19,973 bases of DNA from an uncultured Oscillospiraceae bacterium (GTDB taxonomy: Bacteria; Bacillota_A; Clostridia; Oscillospirales; Oscillospiraceae), in the NCBI GenBank assembly GCA_947631675.1, contig CANRMG010000015.1, forward strand, positions 1 through 19,973, in the 5' to 3' direction. Shown in pieces: positions 13,573 through 19,973 of this stretch. The notes beneath the pieces were generated by a model that had not been told where the DNA came from, ran no database searches, and saw nothing but the letters and a program-made list of their open reading frames with translations. Each line of letters begins with the position of its first letter. Positions within the stretch are counted from its first letter, which is position 1. A program made the translations under genes and the position numbers.

Positions 13573-13581
13573 TGTTATAAT
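13573..13581 (+). promoter_or_regulatory. Extended -10 promoter ahead of the phage packaging genes
   Basis: TGTTATAAT here is a perfect extended -10 (TGnTATAAT). No good -35 is present 16-18 bases upstream (best GACTTT-like), which extended -10 promoters tolerate. The predicted start is near 13588, about 75 bases before the terS ATG and about 18 bases before a terminator hairpin. Confidence 0.5.
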
Positions 13582-13605
13582 GCGGACACTTGCATAAGGA
13601 ACGAG

Positions 13606-13636
13606 GGCCCCGGCGGGCATGCGCCGGGGTCTTTTT
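13606..13636 (+). terminator. Leader terminator or attenuator before terS
   Basis: A 10-bp stem, GGCCCCGGCG (13606-13615) with CGCCGGGGTC (13622-13631), has a GGCATG loop and is followed by T5. It stands between the extended -10 promoter and the first phage gene, so most transcripts from that promoter would stop after about 50 nucleotides unless antitermination occurs. Confidence 0.75.
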
Positions 13637-13662
13637 ATGGGCATCAAGCAAGGGGGGATAGG

Positions 13663-14007
13663 ATGTTGAAGGCGGAGATGTGGCTGGAGGAGGAGAAGCT
13701 GGTGCTGCTGGAGGGCTGGGCCAGGGACGGGCTCACCTGTGAGCAGATCGCCCGGCAGATGGGCATCGGCGTCAGCACCTTTTATAAGTGGCAGAAAAAG
13801 TACCCCGAGATCGCCCAGGCGGTGCGCAAGGGTAGGGAGACGGTGGATTATCAGGTGGAGCAGGCGCTGCTGGACAAGGCGCTGGGCGGGGACCTGCGGG
13901 CGCAGATGTACTGGCTCAACAACCGGCGGGGGGACAAGTGGCAGGAACACCCCAAGGAGAAGGACAAGGACGATGGGGAAGAGGCTACGGTGATCGTCGA
14001 TGTCTGA
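13663..14007 (+). CDS. terS: Phage terminase small subunit
   Basis: A 114-residue DNA-recognition subunit of the packaging motor. The N-terminal half holds a helix-turn-helix (LLEGWARDGLTCEQIARQMG...STFYKWQKKYPEIAQAV, about residues 13-55), followed by a helical part (YQVEQALLDKALGGDLRAQMYWLNNRRGDKW) and an acidic tail. This pattern matches PBSX/SPP1-like small terminases, which bind the pac or cos site as an oligomer and recruit the large subunit. ATG 13663 is chosen because AAGGGGGGATAGG precedes it; the same frame is open upstream, but that stretch crosses the promoter and terminator. It overlaps terL by eight bases. Confidence 0.82.
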   Translation: MLKAEMWLEEEKLVLLEGWARDGLTCEQIARQMGIGVSTFYKWQKKYPEIAQAVRKGRETVDYQVEQALLDKALGGDLRAQMYWLNNRRGDKWQEHPKEKDKDDGEEATVIVDV

Positions 14008-15238
14008 GGTACGAATGTCGGAGGTCCTTGGGCCAGGGTTTTATGACCTGGCACATGATGTATTTGCCCATGGGCATACCCACTATGACCTGAGCGGCGG
14101 GCGGGGGAGTTTGAAGAGCTCCGCCGTGAGCCTGATGGTGCCGGTGCTGCTGATGCAGCACCCCCAAATGCACGCGCTGGTGATGCGAAAGGTGGGGAAT
14201 ACGCTGCGGGACAGCGTGTTCAGCCAGTACTGCTGGGCGCTGGACAAGCTGGGCCTGGCGGCGGGCTGGAAGGCGCGGCTGTCACCATTGGAGCTGGTGC
14301 GGAAGAAGACCGGGCAGCGGATATTGTTCCGGGGGGCGGACGACCCCATGAAGCTGAAGAGCATCAAGGTGCCCTTCGGGTACATCGCCGTCACCCACTT
14401 CGAGGAGAAGGACCAGTTCAACGGCCGGGAGGAGATACGGAACATCCTCCAGTCCACCATGCGGGGCGGGGAGGTCTTTTGGAACTTCGAGAGCTATAAC
14501 CCGCCCCTGAGCCGGGACCATTGGGCCAACCTGGACGCACAGGAGGAGCGGCCGGACAGGCTTTGCCATAAAAGCTGCTATCTGGACGCGCCAAGAGATT
14601 GGCTGGGGGAGGCGTTCTTCCTGGAGGCGGAGCGGCTCAAGGCGGCGGACGAGCGGGCCTGGCGGCACGAGTACATGGGCGAGGCGGTGGGCACCGGCGC
14701 CAACGTGTTCCAAAAGCTGGAACGGCGGACCATCACCGACGAGGAGATCTCTCATATGGACCGGATATACCAGGGGGCGGACTTCGGCTGGTACCCGGAC
14801 AAGTTCGCCTTCCTGCGGGTCCACTACGACAGCGCCCGGGAGCGGATATATCTGATCGATGAACATTATGTAAACCGAGAGAGCAACCGGGAGACGGGCT
14901 CGTGGATATACGGGAAAGGGTACTTCGACCGGCCTATCACCTGCGATTCGGCGGAGCCGAAGAGCATCGCGGACTGGCGGGACATGGGCCTGCCCGCCCG
15001 GGGAGCGGTGAAGGGGCCGGGGAGCGTGGAGTACGGGTTCAAGTGGCTGCAGAGCCGGACCATCGTGGCCGATCCCAAGCGGACGCCGGGGGCATGGCGG
15101 GAGCTGAGCCGGTATGAGTACGAGCGGGACCGGGAGGGCCGGCCGGTGAGCGGGTATCCCGACAGGGACGACCACGCCATCTCGGCCCTGCGGTACGCCA
15201 TGGAGAGCTTTTTCACGCGGCGGGGGACCTACGCGTGA
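14000..15238 (+). CDS. terL: Phage terminase large subunit (PBSX family)
   Basis: A 412-residue packaging ATPase and nuclease that pumps DNA into the prohead. The ATPase domain has Walker A GGRGSLKSS (33-41) and Walker B with the catalytic acid pair E135/E136 (YIAVTHFEE). The C-terminal RNase H-like nuclease has D261 (GADFGW), D316 (ITCDSAEP) and the DRDDH cluster (388-392, followed by AISALRYAM). The G-R-G-S-x-K-S Walker A is characteristic of the PBSX/SPP1 terminases. All catalytic residues are present, so it looks functional. It overlaps terS; an alternative ATG lies five codons in. Confidence 0.93.
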   Translation: MSEVRMSEVLGPGFYDLAHDVFAHGHTHYDLSGGRGSLKSSAVSLMVPVLLMQHPQMHALVMRKVGNTLRDSVFSQYCWALDKLGLAAGWKARLSPLELVRKKTGQRILFRGADDPMKLKSIKVPFGYIAVTHFEEKDQFNGREEIRNILQSTMRGGEVFWNFESYNPPLSRDHWANLDAQEERPDRLCHKSCYLDAPRDWLGEAFFLEAERLKAADERAWRHEYMGEAVGTGANVFQKLERRTITDEEISHMDRIYQGADFGWYPDKFAFLRVHYDSARERIYLIDEHYVNRESNRETGSWIYGKGYFDRPITCDSAEPKSIADWRDMGLPARGAVKGPGSVEYGFKWLQSRTIVADPKRTPGAWRELSRYEYERDREGRPVSGYPDRDDHAISALRYAMESFFTRRGTYA

Positions 15239-15252
15239 GGAGAGGAGAGAGC

Positions 15253-16620
15253 ATGAGTTTGTTTCGGAAGAAGGAGAGGACGGGGACGGGCCTGGCACCG
15301 CTGGCCGAGGAGCTGTTCGGCGTCCGGGAGGGATGGACCGGGGACGGGGACGCCGCGGCCCTGTGCGCCCAGGTGTACCGGGGCAGGCCGCCCTGGCGGG
15401 ACGGGGAGCAGGGCATAGAGACGGTGAACTTCGCCAAGAGCGTATGCACAGAGCTGGCGCGTCTGGCTACGCTGGCAGTGAAGGTCACCGTCTCCGGCTC
15501 GCCGCGGGGGGCTTGGCTCCAGGAGCAGGTGGATGGTTTCTACTTCCAGCTGCGCCAATGGACGGAGCTTTGCTGCGCCTGGGGCACGGTGATCCTCAAG
15601 CCCAACGGCGAGGGCGTGGACGCCCTGACGCCGGAGCAATTCCTCATCACCCAGACGGCGGGGGACATGGTCACCGGGGCGGTGTTCGAGAGCGGCCGGT
15701 GGGACGGCGAGCGGTATTATACCCGCCTGGAGTACCACCGGTTCCTGGCCGACGGGCGGTATGCCGTCAGCAACCGGTGCATGGTGGGCACCGGGCCCTA
15801 TGACCGGGGGAAGGCCGTGCCCATCGAGGCCACGCCCTGGGCGGGGCTGGCGGAGGATGTGACGGCGGAGGGACTGGATAGGCCCCTGTTTGCCGTGCTG
15901 CGCATGCCGGGGGCCAACCACCTGCGGCCCGGCTCGCCTATGGGCCTGCCCCTATTCGCGGAGGCGCTGCGGGAGCTGGAGGACCTGGACGTGGCCTACA
16001 GCCGCTTTGTTCAGGAAATATACGACAGCCAGCGGATATGCCTCATCGACGACCGGCTCACGGACCAGACGGGCCTGCCCGGGGGCATGGGCCAGGCGGT
16101 GAAGCTGCCCCGGTTCGTGCGGCGGGTGTTCGGCGTGGGGCCGGAGGAATATTACCAGGCCATCGATCCTGCGCTGCATACGGAGGAGCGGCTGGCCGGC
16201 ATCCGGGCGCTGCTGGGGCAGATCGGCTTTAAGTGCGGCTTTTCCAACGGCTATTTCGTGTTCAACGAGCGGTCCGGGCTCATGACCGCCACCCAGGTGG
16301 AGGCGGACGACCGGCGGACCGTGCAGCTGGTGAAGGACGTGCGGGACCGGCTGGAGGAGGCGCTGGACGGGCTTTTGTACGCCCTGGACAAGACGGCGGA
16401 CGCCATGGGTCTGACCCCGGAGGGGGCCTATCAGGCGGTATATGACTTCGGAGACGTGACCTACAACCGGGAGGAGGACAGAGCCCGGTGGTATGGGTAC
16501 GTGGCCGACGGGCGGCTGCCCTTCTGGTATTACCTTATGAAGTTCGAGGGCTATCCCGAGCAGGAGGCCAAGGCACTGGTCGGTGCCGGCGGAAAGGAGA
16601 ACGGGGAAGATGGAACGTGA
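15253..16620 (+). CDS. Phage portal protein
   Basis: A 455-residue protein that forms the dodecameric gate through which DNA enters and leaves the head. Typical features are the early SLFRKKE start, an alpha/beta wing (EGVDALTPEQFLITQTAGDMV...), the conserved PGANHLRPGSPMGLPLFAEALRELEDLDVAYSRF stretch split across the clip and stem region at about residues 218-252, and a C-terminal helical crown. It resembles the SPP1 gp6-like group. ATG 15253 follows GAGGAGAGGAGAGAGC and is preferred over the GTG at 15235, which overlaps the terL stop. The next gene starts within its last codons. Confidence 0.88.
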   Translation: MSLFRKKERTGTGLAPLAEELFGVREGWTGDGDAAALCAQVYRGRPPWRDGEQGIETVNFAKSVCTELARLATLAVKVTVSGSPRGAWLQEQVDGFYFQLRQWTELCCAWGTVILKPNGEGVDALTPEQFLITQTAGDMVTGAVFESGRWDGERYYTRLEYHRFLADGRYAVSNRCMVGTGPYDRGKAVPIEATPWAGLAEDVTAEGLDRPLFAVLRMPGANHLRPGSPMGLPLFAEALRELEDLDVAYSRFVQEIYDSQRICLIDDRLTDQTGLPGGMGQAVKLPRFVRRVFGVGPEEYYQAIDPALHTEERLAGIRALLGQIGFKCGFSNGYFVFNERSGLMTATQVEADDRRTVQLVKDVRDRLEEALDGLLYALDKTADAMGLTPEGAYQAVYDFGDVTYNREEDRARWYGYVADGRLPFWYYLMKFEGYPEQEAKALVGAGGKENGEDGT

Positions 16621-17056
16621 GTTTTTGCAGGAGCTGGGCCTTTCAGAGGAAGCGGCCGATGCCGTGCTGGCCCGGCATGAGCAGGAGATGGGCGAGGCGG
16701 AGGCCAGACATGCCGGTGAATTGGCGGAACGGGACTTTGACCGGGCCCTGGACGCCGCGCTGGCGGGGTACGGCTTCACCTCCCTGGCGGCCAGAGACGC
16801 CGCGGCCCAGGCGGCCCGTGACGCGGGGCTGAACCTGGGGGAGGACGGCGCTTTGGAGGGCTTGGAGGCGGTCATGGACGACCTGCGGACGCGGGACCCC
16901 GGGGCGTTTACCTCCGAAAGGCCGCCTGTGCGCTTCACCGCGGCGGTCACCGACAGCGGAGCCGTGACCCGCGAACAGATCATCAGCATCCCCGACCGGG
17001 CCCTTCGCCGGGCCGCGATCGCGGAAAATATCAAACTTTTCAAAGGAGAGAACTGA
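16610..17056 (+). CDS. Phage scaffold-like protein
   Basis: A 148-residue, highly charged and Ala/Glu-rich protein, mostly helical (GLSEEAADAVLARHEQEMGEAEARHAGELAERDFDRALDAAL in heptad-like order). It lies directly before the major capsid gene, the normal position of scaffold (GP20-like) proteins that shape the prohead and are then lost. The C-terminal part (RRAAIAENIKLFKGEN) is a short amphipathic helix as in capsid-binding scaffold tails. ATG 16610 has GGAAAGGAGAACGGGG upstream and overlaps the portal stop by 11 bases. No protease domain is visible. Confidence 0.72.
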   Translation: MEREFLQELGLSEEAADAVLARHEQEMGEAEARHAGELAERDFDRALDAALAGYGFTSLAARDAAAQAARDAGLNLGEDGALEGLEAVMDDLRTRDPGAFTSERPPVRFTAAVTDSGAVTREQIISIPDRALRRAAIAENIKLFKGEN

Positions 17057-17057
17057 T

Positions 17058-17918
17058 ATGGCGGAAACCAATCTTATCACCAGAGACAACCTGGCCCGGG
17101 CCAGGGAGATCGACTTCGTCACCGCCTTCGGCGGCTCCATCGCCAAGCTCATGGAGGCCATCGGCGTGGCCCGGCAGATCCCCAAGCAGGCGGGCACCGC
17201 CCTGAAGGCCTATAAGGCCACCGGTACCCTGGGCAGCGGCGAGGTGGCCGAGGGCGAGACCATCCCCCTCTCGAAGTACCAGACCGAGGCCGTGACCATC
17301 AAGGAGATCACCCTGAAGAAGTGGCGCAAGGCGGCCTCCGCCGAGGCCATCATCGACCGGGGCTACGACCAGGCGGTGGATATGCTCACCGACGAGATGC
17401 TCCGGGACGTGCAGAAGGGCATCCGCAAGGACTTCTTCGACCTGCTGGCCACCGGCGAGGGCTCCGCGAAGGGCGACACCTTCCAGGCGGCCATCGCCCA
17501 TGCCTGGGGCCAGCTGCAGAAGCTGTTCGAGGACGACGGTGTCAACGCCGTGTACTTCCTCAATCCCCTGGACGTGGCGGACTATCTGGCCACTGCGCCC
17601 ATCACCATGCAGACCGCCTTCGGCATGAGCTACGTGGAGAACTTCATGGGCCTGGGCACCGTCATCCTCAACGGCACCGTGCCCGAGAAGACCATCTACG
17701 CCACCGCCAAGGAGAATCTGGTGCTGTACTACATCCCGGTGAACGGGGCGGACCTGAACGGAGCCTTCGACTTCACCGCCGACGGCTCCGGCTTCGTGGG
17801 CATCCACGAGGAGGCGGACTACACCAACATGACCGCCGCCGACACGGTGGTGTGCGGCATGACGCTGTTCGCCGAGCGGCTGGACGGCGTGGTGAAGGCC
17901 ACCATCGGCGCGGAGTGA
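17058..17918 (+). CDS. Phage major capsid protein
   Basis: A 286-residue shell protein. The position after scaffold and before the connectors, the length, and the pattern fit an HK97-fold coat protein: an N-terminal helix, a glycine-rich loop GTLGSGEVAEGETIPLSKYQ (E-loop region, about 56-75), then the spine helix ASAEAIIDRGYDQAVDMLTDEML and the A-domain with a VYFLNPLDVADYLAT strand and helix. Codon use is strongly biased to C-ending codons, as in a very highly expressed gene. It has AAAGGAGAG upstream and a one-base gap after the scaffold gene. No N-terminal delta-domain protease is encoded in the same gene. Confidence 0.82.
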   Translation: MAETNLITRDNLARAREIDFVTAFGGSIAKLMEAIGVARQIPKQAGTALKAYKATGTLGSGEVAEGETIPLSKYQTEAVTIKEITLKKWRKAASAEAIIDRGYDQAVDMLTDEMLRDVQKGIRKDFFDLLATGEGSAKGDTFQAAIAHAWGQLQKLFEDDGVNAVYFLNPLDVADYLATAPITMQTAFGMSYVENFMGLGTVILNGTVPEKTIYATAKENLVLYYIPVNGADLNGAFDFTADGSGFVGIHEEADYTNMTAADTVVCGMTLFAERLDGVVKATIGAE

Positions 17919-17922
17919 GGTC

Positions 17923-18384
17923 ATGGAGAAGGTATCCTTCGGGGAATACCAGGCGCTCTACGGCGATGAGCTGGACCAGGCGGATTTTGACCGCCTGGTC
18001 TGGGAGGCCTGCCGGGCTATGGACAACGCGGCCACCGGCGTGGACGGGATGCGGAAGCTGGAAGCGGCGGCGCCCGTCGGGGACGGCGCGGAGGCGGTGA
18101 AGCGCTGTCAGATGGAGCTGGTGCACCAGCTCCATGGGATGGAGAGAGCCGGGGGGACCGTGGTCCGGGCCGACGGCACGGTGACGGGCCGGGCGGTCAC
18201 GTCCATCACCGCCGGGGCGGAGTCTATAAGCTTCGCCGCTCCCGCCGGACAGAATGCCGGCGAGGATTGGCGGCAGGGGCAGGTGAGGGCCGTGATAGAG
18301 CGGTATCTGGCCGGTGTGACGGATCGAAACGGCGTGCCGCTGCTGTACGCAGGGATATATCCCGTCCCGCTGGGGGAGGGCTGA
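17923..18384 (+). CDS. Head-tail connector protein (Gp6-like adaptor)
   Basis: A 153-residue protein in the head-completion slot after the coat gene. The N-terminus (FGEYQALYGDELDQADFDRLVWEACRAMD) is an alpha-helical bundle typical of SPP1 gp15 / HK97 gp6-like adaptors that attach under the portal. The middle carries AVTSITAGAESISF, a beta-hairpin found in this adaptor family. The end is VRAVIERYLAG...LLYAGIYP. The assignment rests on order and layout; it could also be annotated as hypothetical. It starts four bases after the capsid stop. Confidence 0.62.
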   Translation: MEKVSFGEYQALYGDELDQADFDRLVWEACRAMDNAATGVDGMRKLEAAAPVGDGAEAVKRCQMELVHQLHGMERAGGTVVRADGTVTGRAVTSITAGAESISFAAPAGQNAGEDWRQGQVRAVIERYLAGVTDRNGVPLLYAGIYPVPLGEG

Positions 18385-18387
18385 GCC

Positions 18388-18819
18388 ATGTTCGGAGACG
18401 TGGTGACGGTGTTCAACCGGCGGGAGGGGCTGTGGTACCCCACGGTGATCCAGGGCGTACAAGTGCAGCGGACCGAGGGCGCCGAGCCGGCGGACTATGG
18501 CGGCCGGCGGGCCGATGGCGTCACCGTGCTCATCCCCTATATGCAGCAGGAGGGCGCGGCGGTGGTGGCCGGGAAGACGTACCTGCCGCCCAAATGCTGG
18601 CGGCAGGCGGACCAGCCGGAGGCGTACATCACCTTCGACACGGGGGAGCAGTTCGGCTTCTTCCTGGTGGGGACCTGGGAGGGGCAGGAGCCCGTTTGTG
18701 ACCAGGACTGGCCGGAGGGGTTTTTCGGCCGGATGGACCGGGAGCGGGATGGCGTATATGCCATCGCCTCCGCCGCCCGGTTCGAGGCGCTGCCCCATTT
18801 CGAGATAGAGGGGCGGTGA
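18388..18819 (+). CDS. Putative phage head-closure or minor capsid protein
   Basis: A 143-residue, beta-rich protein (MFGDVVTVFNRREGLWYPTVIQGVQVQ; YITFDTGEQFGFFLVGTWEG). It lies between the adaptor and the tail-completion gene, where phages such as SPP1 encode the head-closure (stopper) protein. Proteins starting with a metal- or substrate-like DxxTVFN strand are common in the same slot of Clostridial siphoviruses. I cannot name a family with certainty. It is separated by three bases from the gene before it. Confidence 0.5.
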   Translation: MFGDVVTVFNRREGLWYPTVIQGVQVQRTEGAEPADYGGRRADGVTVLIPYMQQEGAAVVAGKTYLPPKCWRQADQPEAYITFDTGEQFGFFLVGTWEGQEPVCDQDWPEGFFGRMDRERDGVYAIASAARFEALPHFEIEGR

Positions 18820-18823
18820 GCGT

Positions 18824-19261
18824 ATGGGCGAGAGCTTTGACAGCGTGGCCCGGGCGGTGCTGGCGGCGGCGGAGGCATTTCCCGGCCTGGCGGAAGGGGA
18901 GCGGTTCGCCTTCGCAAGCCTGGATGAACAGGGCGGAATGGCCATTTTCCCCAGGGCGGGAGAGGTCGTCCGGGAGGAGCGCCGGTCCGTGACGGGCCGG
19001 GTCTGGCGGGTGTGCTGCTGGCCTTTCACTGTGGTGTGCCGGGCAGGCGGGCCCAACGAGGACCGGCGGGCAGATATGGCCGGCTGGATGGACGCGCTGG
19101 GCAGATACCTGGAGGGGCTGAGGGCATATCCGGCCCTCACGGAGGACCGGCGCCTGACCGCCATAGAACGGGCCAGTGCGCCCCGTCAGGGGGACAGACC
19201 CGCCGATCGGACGGAGACCTGGGTCATGGATATGACCGCACAGTATGAAATCACCATTTAA
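18824..19261 (+). CDS. Putative phage tail-completion / minor structural protein
   Basis: A 145-residue protein with a helical N-terminus (ESFDSVARAVLAAAEAFPGL), then mixed alpha/beta segments (VWRVCCWPFTVVCRAGG; RADMAGWMDALGRYLEGL) and a beta-rich end (TWVMDMTAQYEITI). The ending and the slot just before the tail-tube gene match tail terminator or completion proteins, which cap the tail tube and join it to the head. The call is by position more than by motif. Confidence 0.5.
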   Translation: MGESFDSVARAVLAAAEAFPGLAEGERFAFASLDEQGGMAIFPRAGEVVREERRSVTGRVWRVCCWPFTVVCRAGGPNEDRRADMAGWMDALGRYLEGLRAYPALTEDRRLTAIERASAPRQGDRPADRTETWVMDMTAQYEITI

Positions 19262-19280
19262 TACTTCAGGAGGTATAGCA

Positions 19281-19790
19281 ATGAAACTGGAACGGGAAGC
19301 GATGGCCCACTATCTGGACACGGAGTTCCATACCAAGGTGTCCGAGGCCGCAGAGGCGGCCTTCGAGATCATCGGCGACGACATCGAGGAGATGAGCGTG
19401 GAGCTCAACTCCGATACCGAGCAGATCAAAAATATTTTGGGCCAGACCAAGACCAAGGACAACGGCTATGAGCCCAGCATGGACGCTGACCCCTTCTATG
19501 CCGATCCCGACAAGAAGCTGTATCCCAAGCTGCGAGATATTGCTATGGACCGGCTGAAGGGCGACAAGTGCAAGACCCTGATGCTGGAGGTCATCGTGGA
19601 GGACACCAGCGCCGAGACCCACACAGCCTGGCTGCGGGAGGTCATGGTCAAGCCTCAGAGCTACGGCGGCTCCACCGAGGGCTTCAACATCCCCTTCACC
19701 GTCAGCGAGGACGGCGAGAGCGTGAAGGGCACCGTCACGGCGGCCAGCATGAAGGCCGGCAAGCCGGTGTTCACGGCGGCGGAGGAGTAA
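19281..19790 (+). CDS. Phage major tail (tube) protein
   Basis: A 169-residue, acidic protein (MKLEREAMAHYLDTEF; IGDDIEEMSVELNSDTEQIKNILGQTK; LMLEVIVEDTS...WLREVMVKPQSYGGSTEGFNIPFTVSEDGESVKGTV). Short alternating beta strands and a two-beta-sheet layout after the tail-completion gene are the norm for tail-tube proteins of siphoviruses. Codon use is strongly biased like the capsid gene, which agrees with high expression. ATG 19281 follows CAGGAGGT and is preferred over the upstream ATG at 19245, which lies inside the previous gene. Confidence 0.7.
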   Translation: MKLEREAMAHYLDTEFHTKVSEAAEAAFEIIGDDIEEMSVELNSDTEQIKNILGQTKTKDNGYEPSMDADPFYADPDKKLYPKLRDIAMDRLKGDKCKTLMLEVIVEDTSAETHTAWLREVMVKPQSYGGSTEGFNIPFTVSEDGESVKGTVTAASMKAGKPVFTAAEE

Positions 19791-19973
19791 GAAAGGCGCA
19801 GCATAGTGCGGCCGGCCCTTTCTATGTTGGCATAGCGCGGCACAGCCCGACAGTACGCCTGCGCACCGTTTCGCTTCGCTCAACAATGTGCCAAGCAGGC
19901 GCATTGCCGGTTCTGTCCGCGCCTCGGGCTGATGAGGGCCGCCCGCCGGCGGCGCTCCAAGGAGGCAGCGCCT
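19791..19973 (+). other. Non-coding, structured stretch after the tail-tube gene
   Basis: No coding frame with a ribosome binding site fits here. GAAAGG (19791-19796) pairs with CCTTTC (19817-19822). A 12-base unit GCATAGYGCGGC occurs twice (19801-19812, 19830-19841). A nested structure spans 19843-19931: CAGCCCG/CGGGCTG, ACAG/CTGT, GCCTGC/GCAGGC, GCAC/GTGC, apex TTTCGCTTCGCTCAAC. AAGGAGG at 19959-19965 suggests the next gene begins just past the window edge. Confidence 0.55.

Noticed and set aside
13468..13662. N-terminal extension of TerS to 13468
   Set aside because: It would cross a palindromic terminator, a promoter and a leader terminator; the clear AAGGGGGG ribosome binding site belongs to ATG 13663.
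14282..15298. 338-codon minus-strand open frame over terL
   Set aside because: The Walker and nuclease motifs of TerL lie on the plus strand; the antisense frame has no domain or ribosome binding site.
17773..19164. 463-codon minus-strand open frame over the phage connector genes
   Set aside because: Arg/Pro/His-rich translation typical of an antisense shadow in GC-rich DNA; it crosses several intact plus-strand genes.
1..19973. CRISPR arrays, tRNA or rRNA genes, and insertion-sequence transposases
   Set aside because: I looked for evenly spaced direct repeats, cloverleaf-like stems and transposase motifs on both strands and found none.

Overview
The window looks like a high-GC, endospore-forming member of the Clostridia (Oscillospiraceae-like gut Firmicute). 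Evidence: YabP/YabQ spore-coat-morphogenesis genes next to a DivIC/FtsB gene, strong AGGAGG-type ribosome binding sites, GC-rich coding sequence, and PBSX/SPP1-style phage genes. The taxonomic call is an inference; no rRNA or tRNA gene is present.

Layout. (1) 1-133 is the end of an ABC-2 type permease, closed by a long bidirectional hairpin terminator. (2) 222-2983 (minus) is a MmeI-like single-chain restriction-modification gene. It is broken into two reading frames exactly at a run of nine G (C on the coding strand). One extra C would restore a continuous protein of about 920 residues, so it is a strong candidate for on/off phase variation. A second G9 run lies just upstream of its promoter. 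(3) 3178-7282 (plus) is a tight operon: ECF sigma factor, six-span membrane protein, ABC ATPase, ABC permease, and a secreted SGNH hydrolase. (4) 7316-9306 (minus) is a PhoR/PhoB-like two-component pair, with an 11-bp-spaced Pho-box-like direct repeat upstream. (5) 9471-10499 (plus) is yabP-yabQ-divIC behind a sigma-E-like promoter. The yabQ frame does not stop before divIC and runs on through most of it.

(6) 10816-13316 is a small island, visibly less GC-rich than its flanks. A Crp/Fnr-family regulator (minus) is divergent from an alpha/beta hydrolase plus a beta-hydroxyacid dehydrogenase (plus). A single palindrome, TGTAAA-N4-TTTACA, supplies the -35 element of both divergent promoters. (7) 13317-13662 is non-coding and dense in hairpins: two similar REP-like hairpins, a bidirectional terminator, and an extended -10 promoter followed at once by a terminator hairpin. 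(8) 13663 to the end is the packaging and head-tail module of a siphovirus-type prophage: TerS, TerL, portal, scaffold-like protein, major capsid protein, three connector or completion proteins, and a tail-tube protein. After it comes a nested hairpin structure at 19843-19931. No integrase, repressor, lysis gene or capsid protease is inside the window.

How the parts work together: the sigma-ABC operon reads as a self-contained envelope-stress or export unit. The Crp/Fnr island reads as a ligand-responsive two-enzyme pathway of unknown substrate. The restriction gene is the most interesting single locus, because its state at the G9 run would switch both methylation pattern and phage defence. 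All annotation is by reading motifs and gene order; no database search was run.
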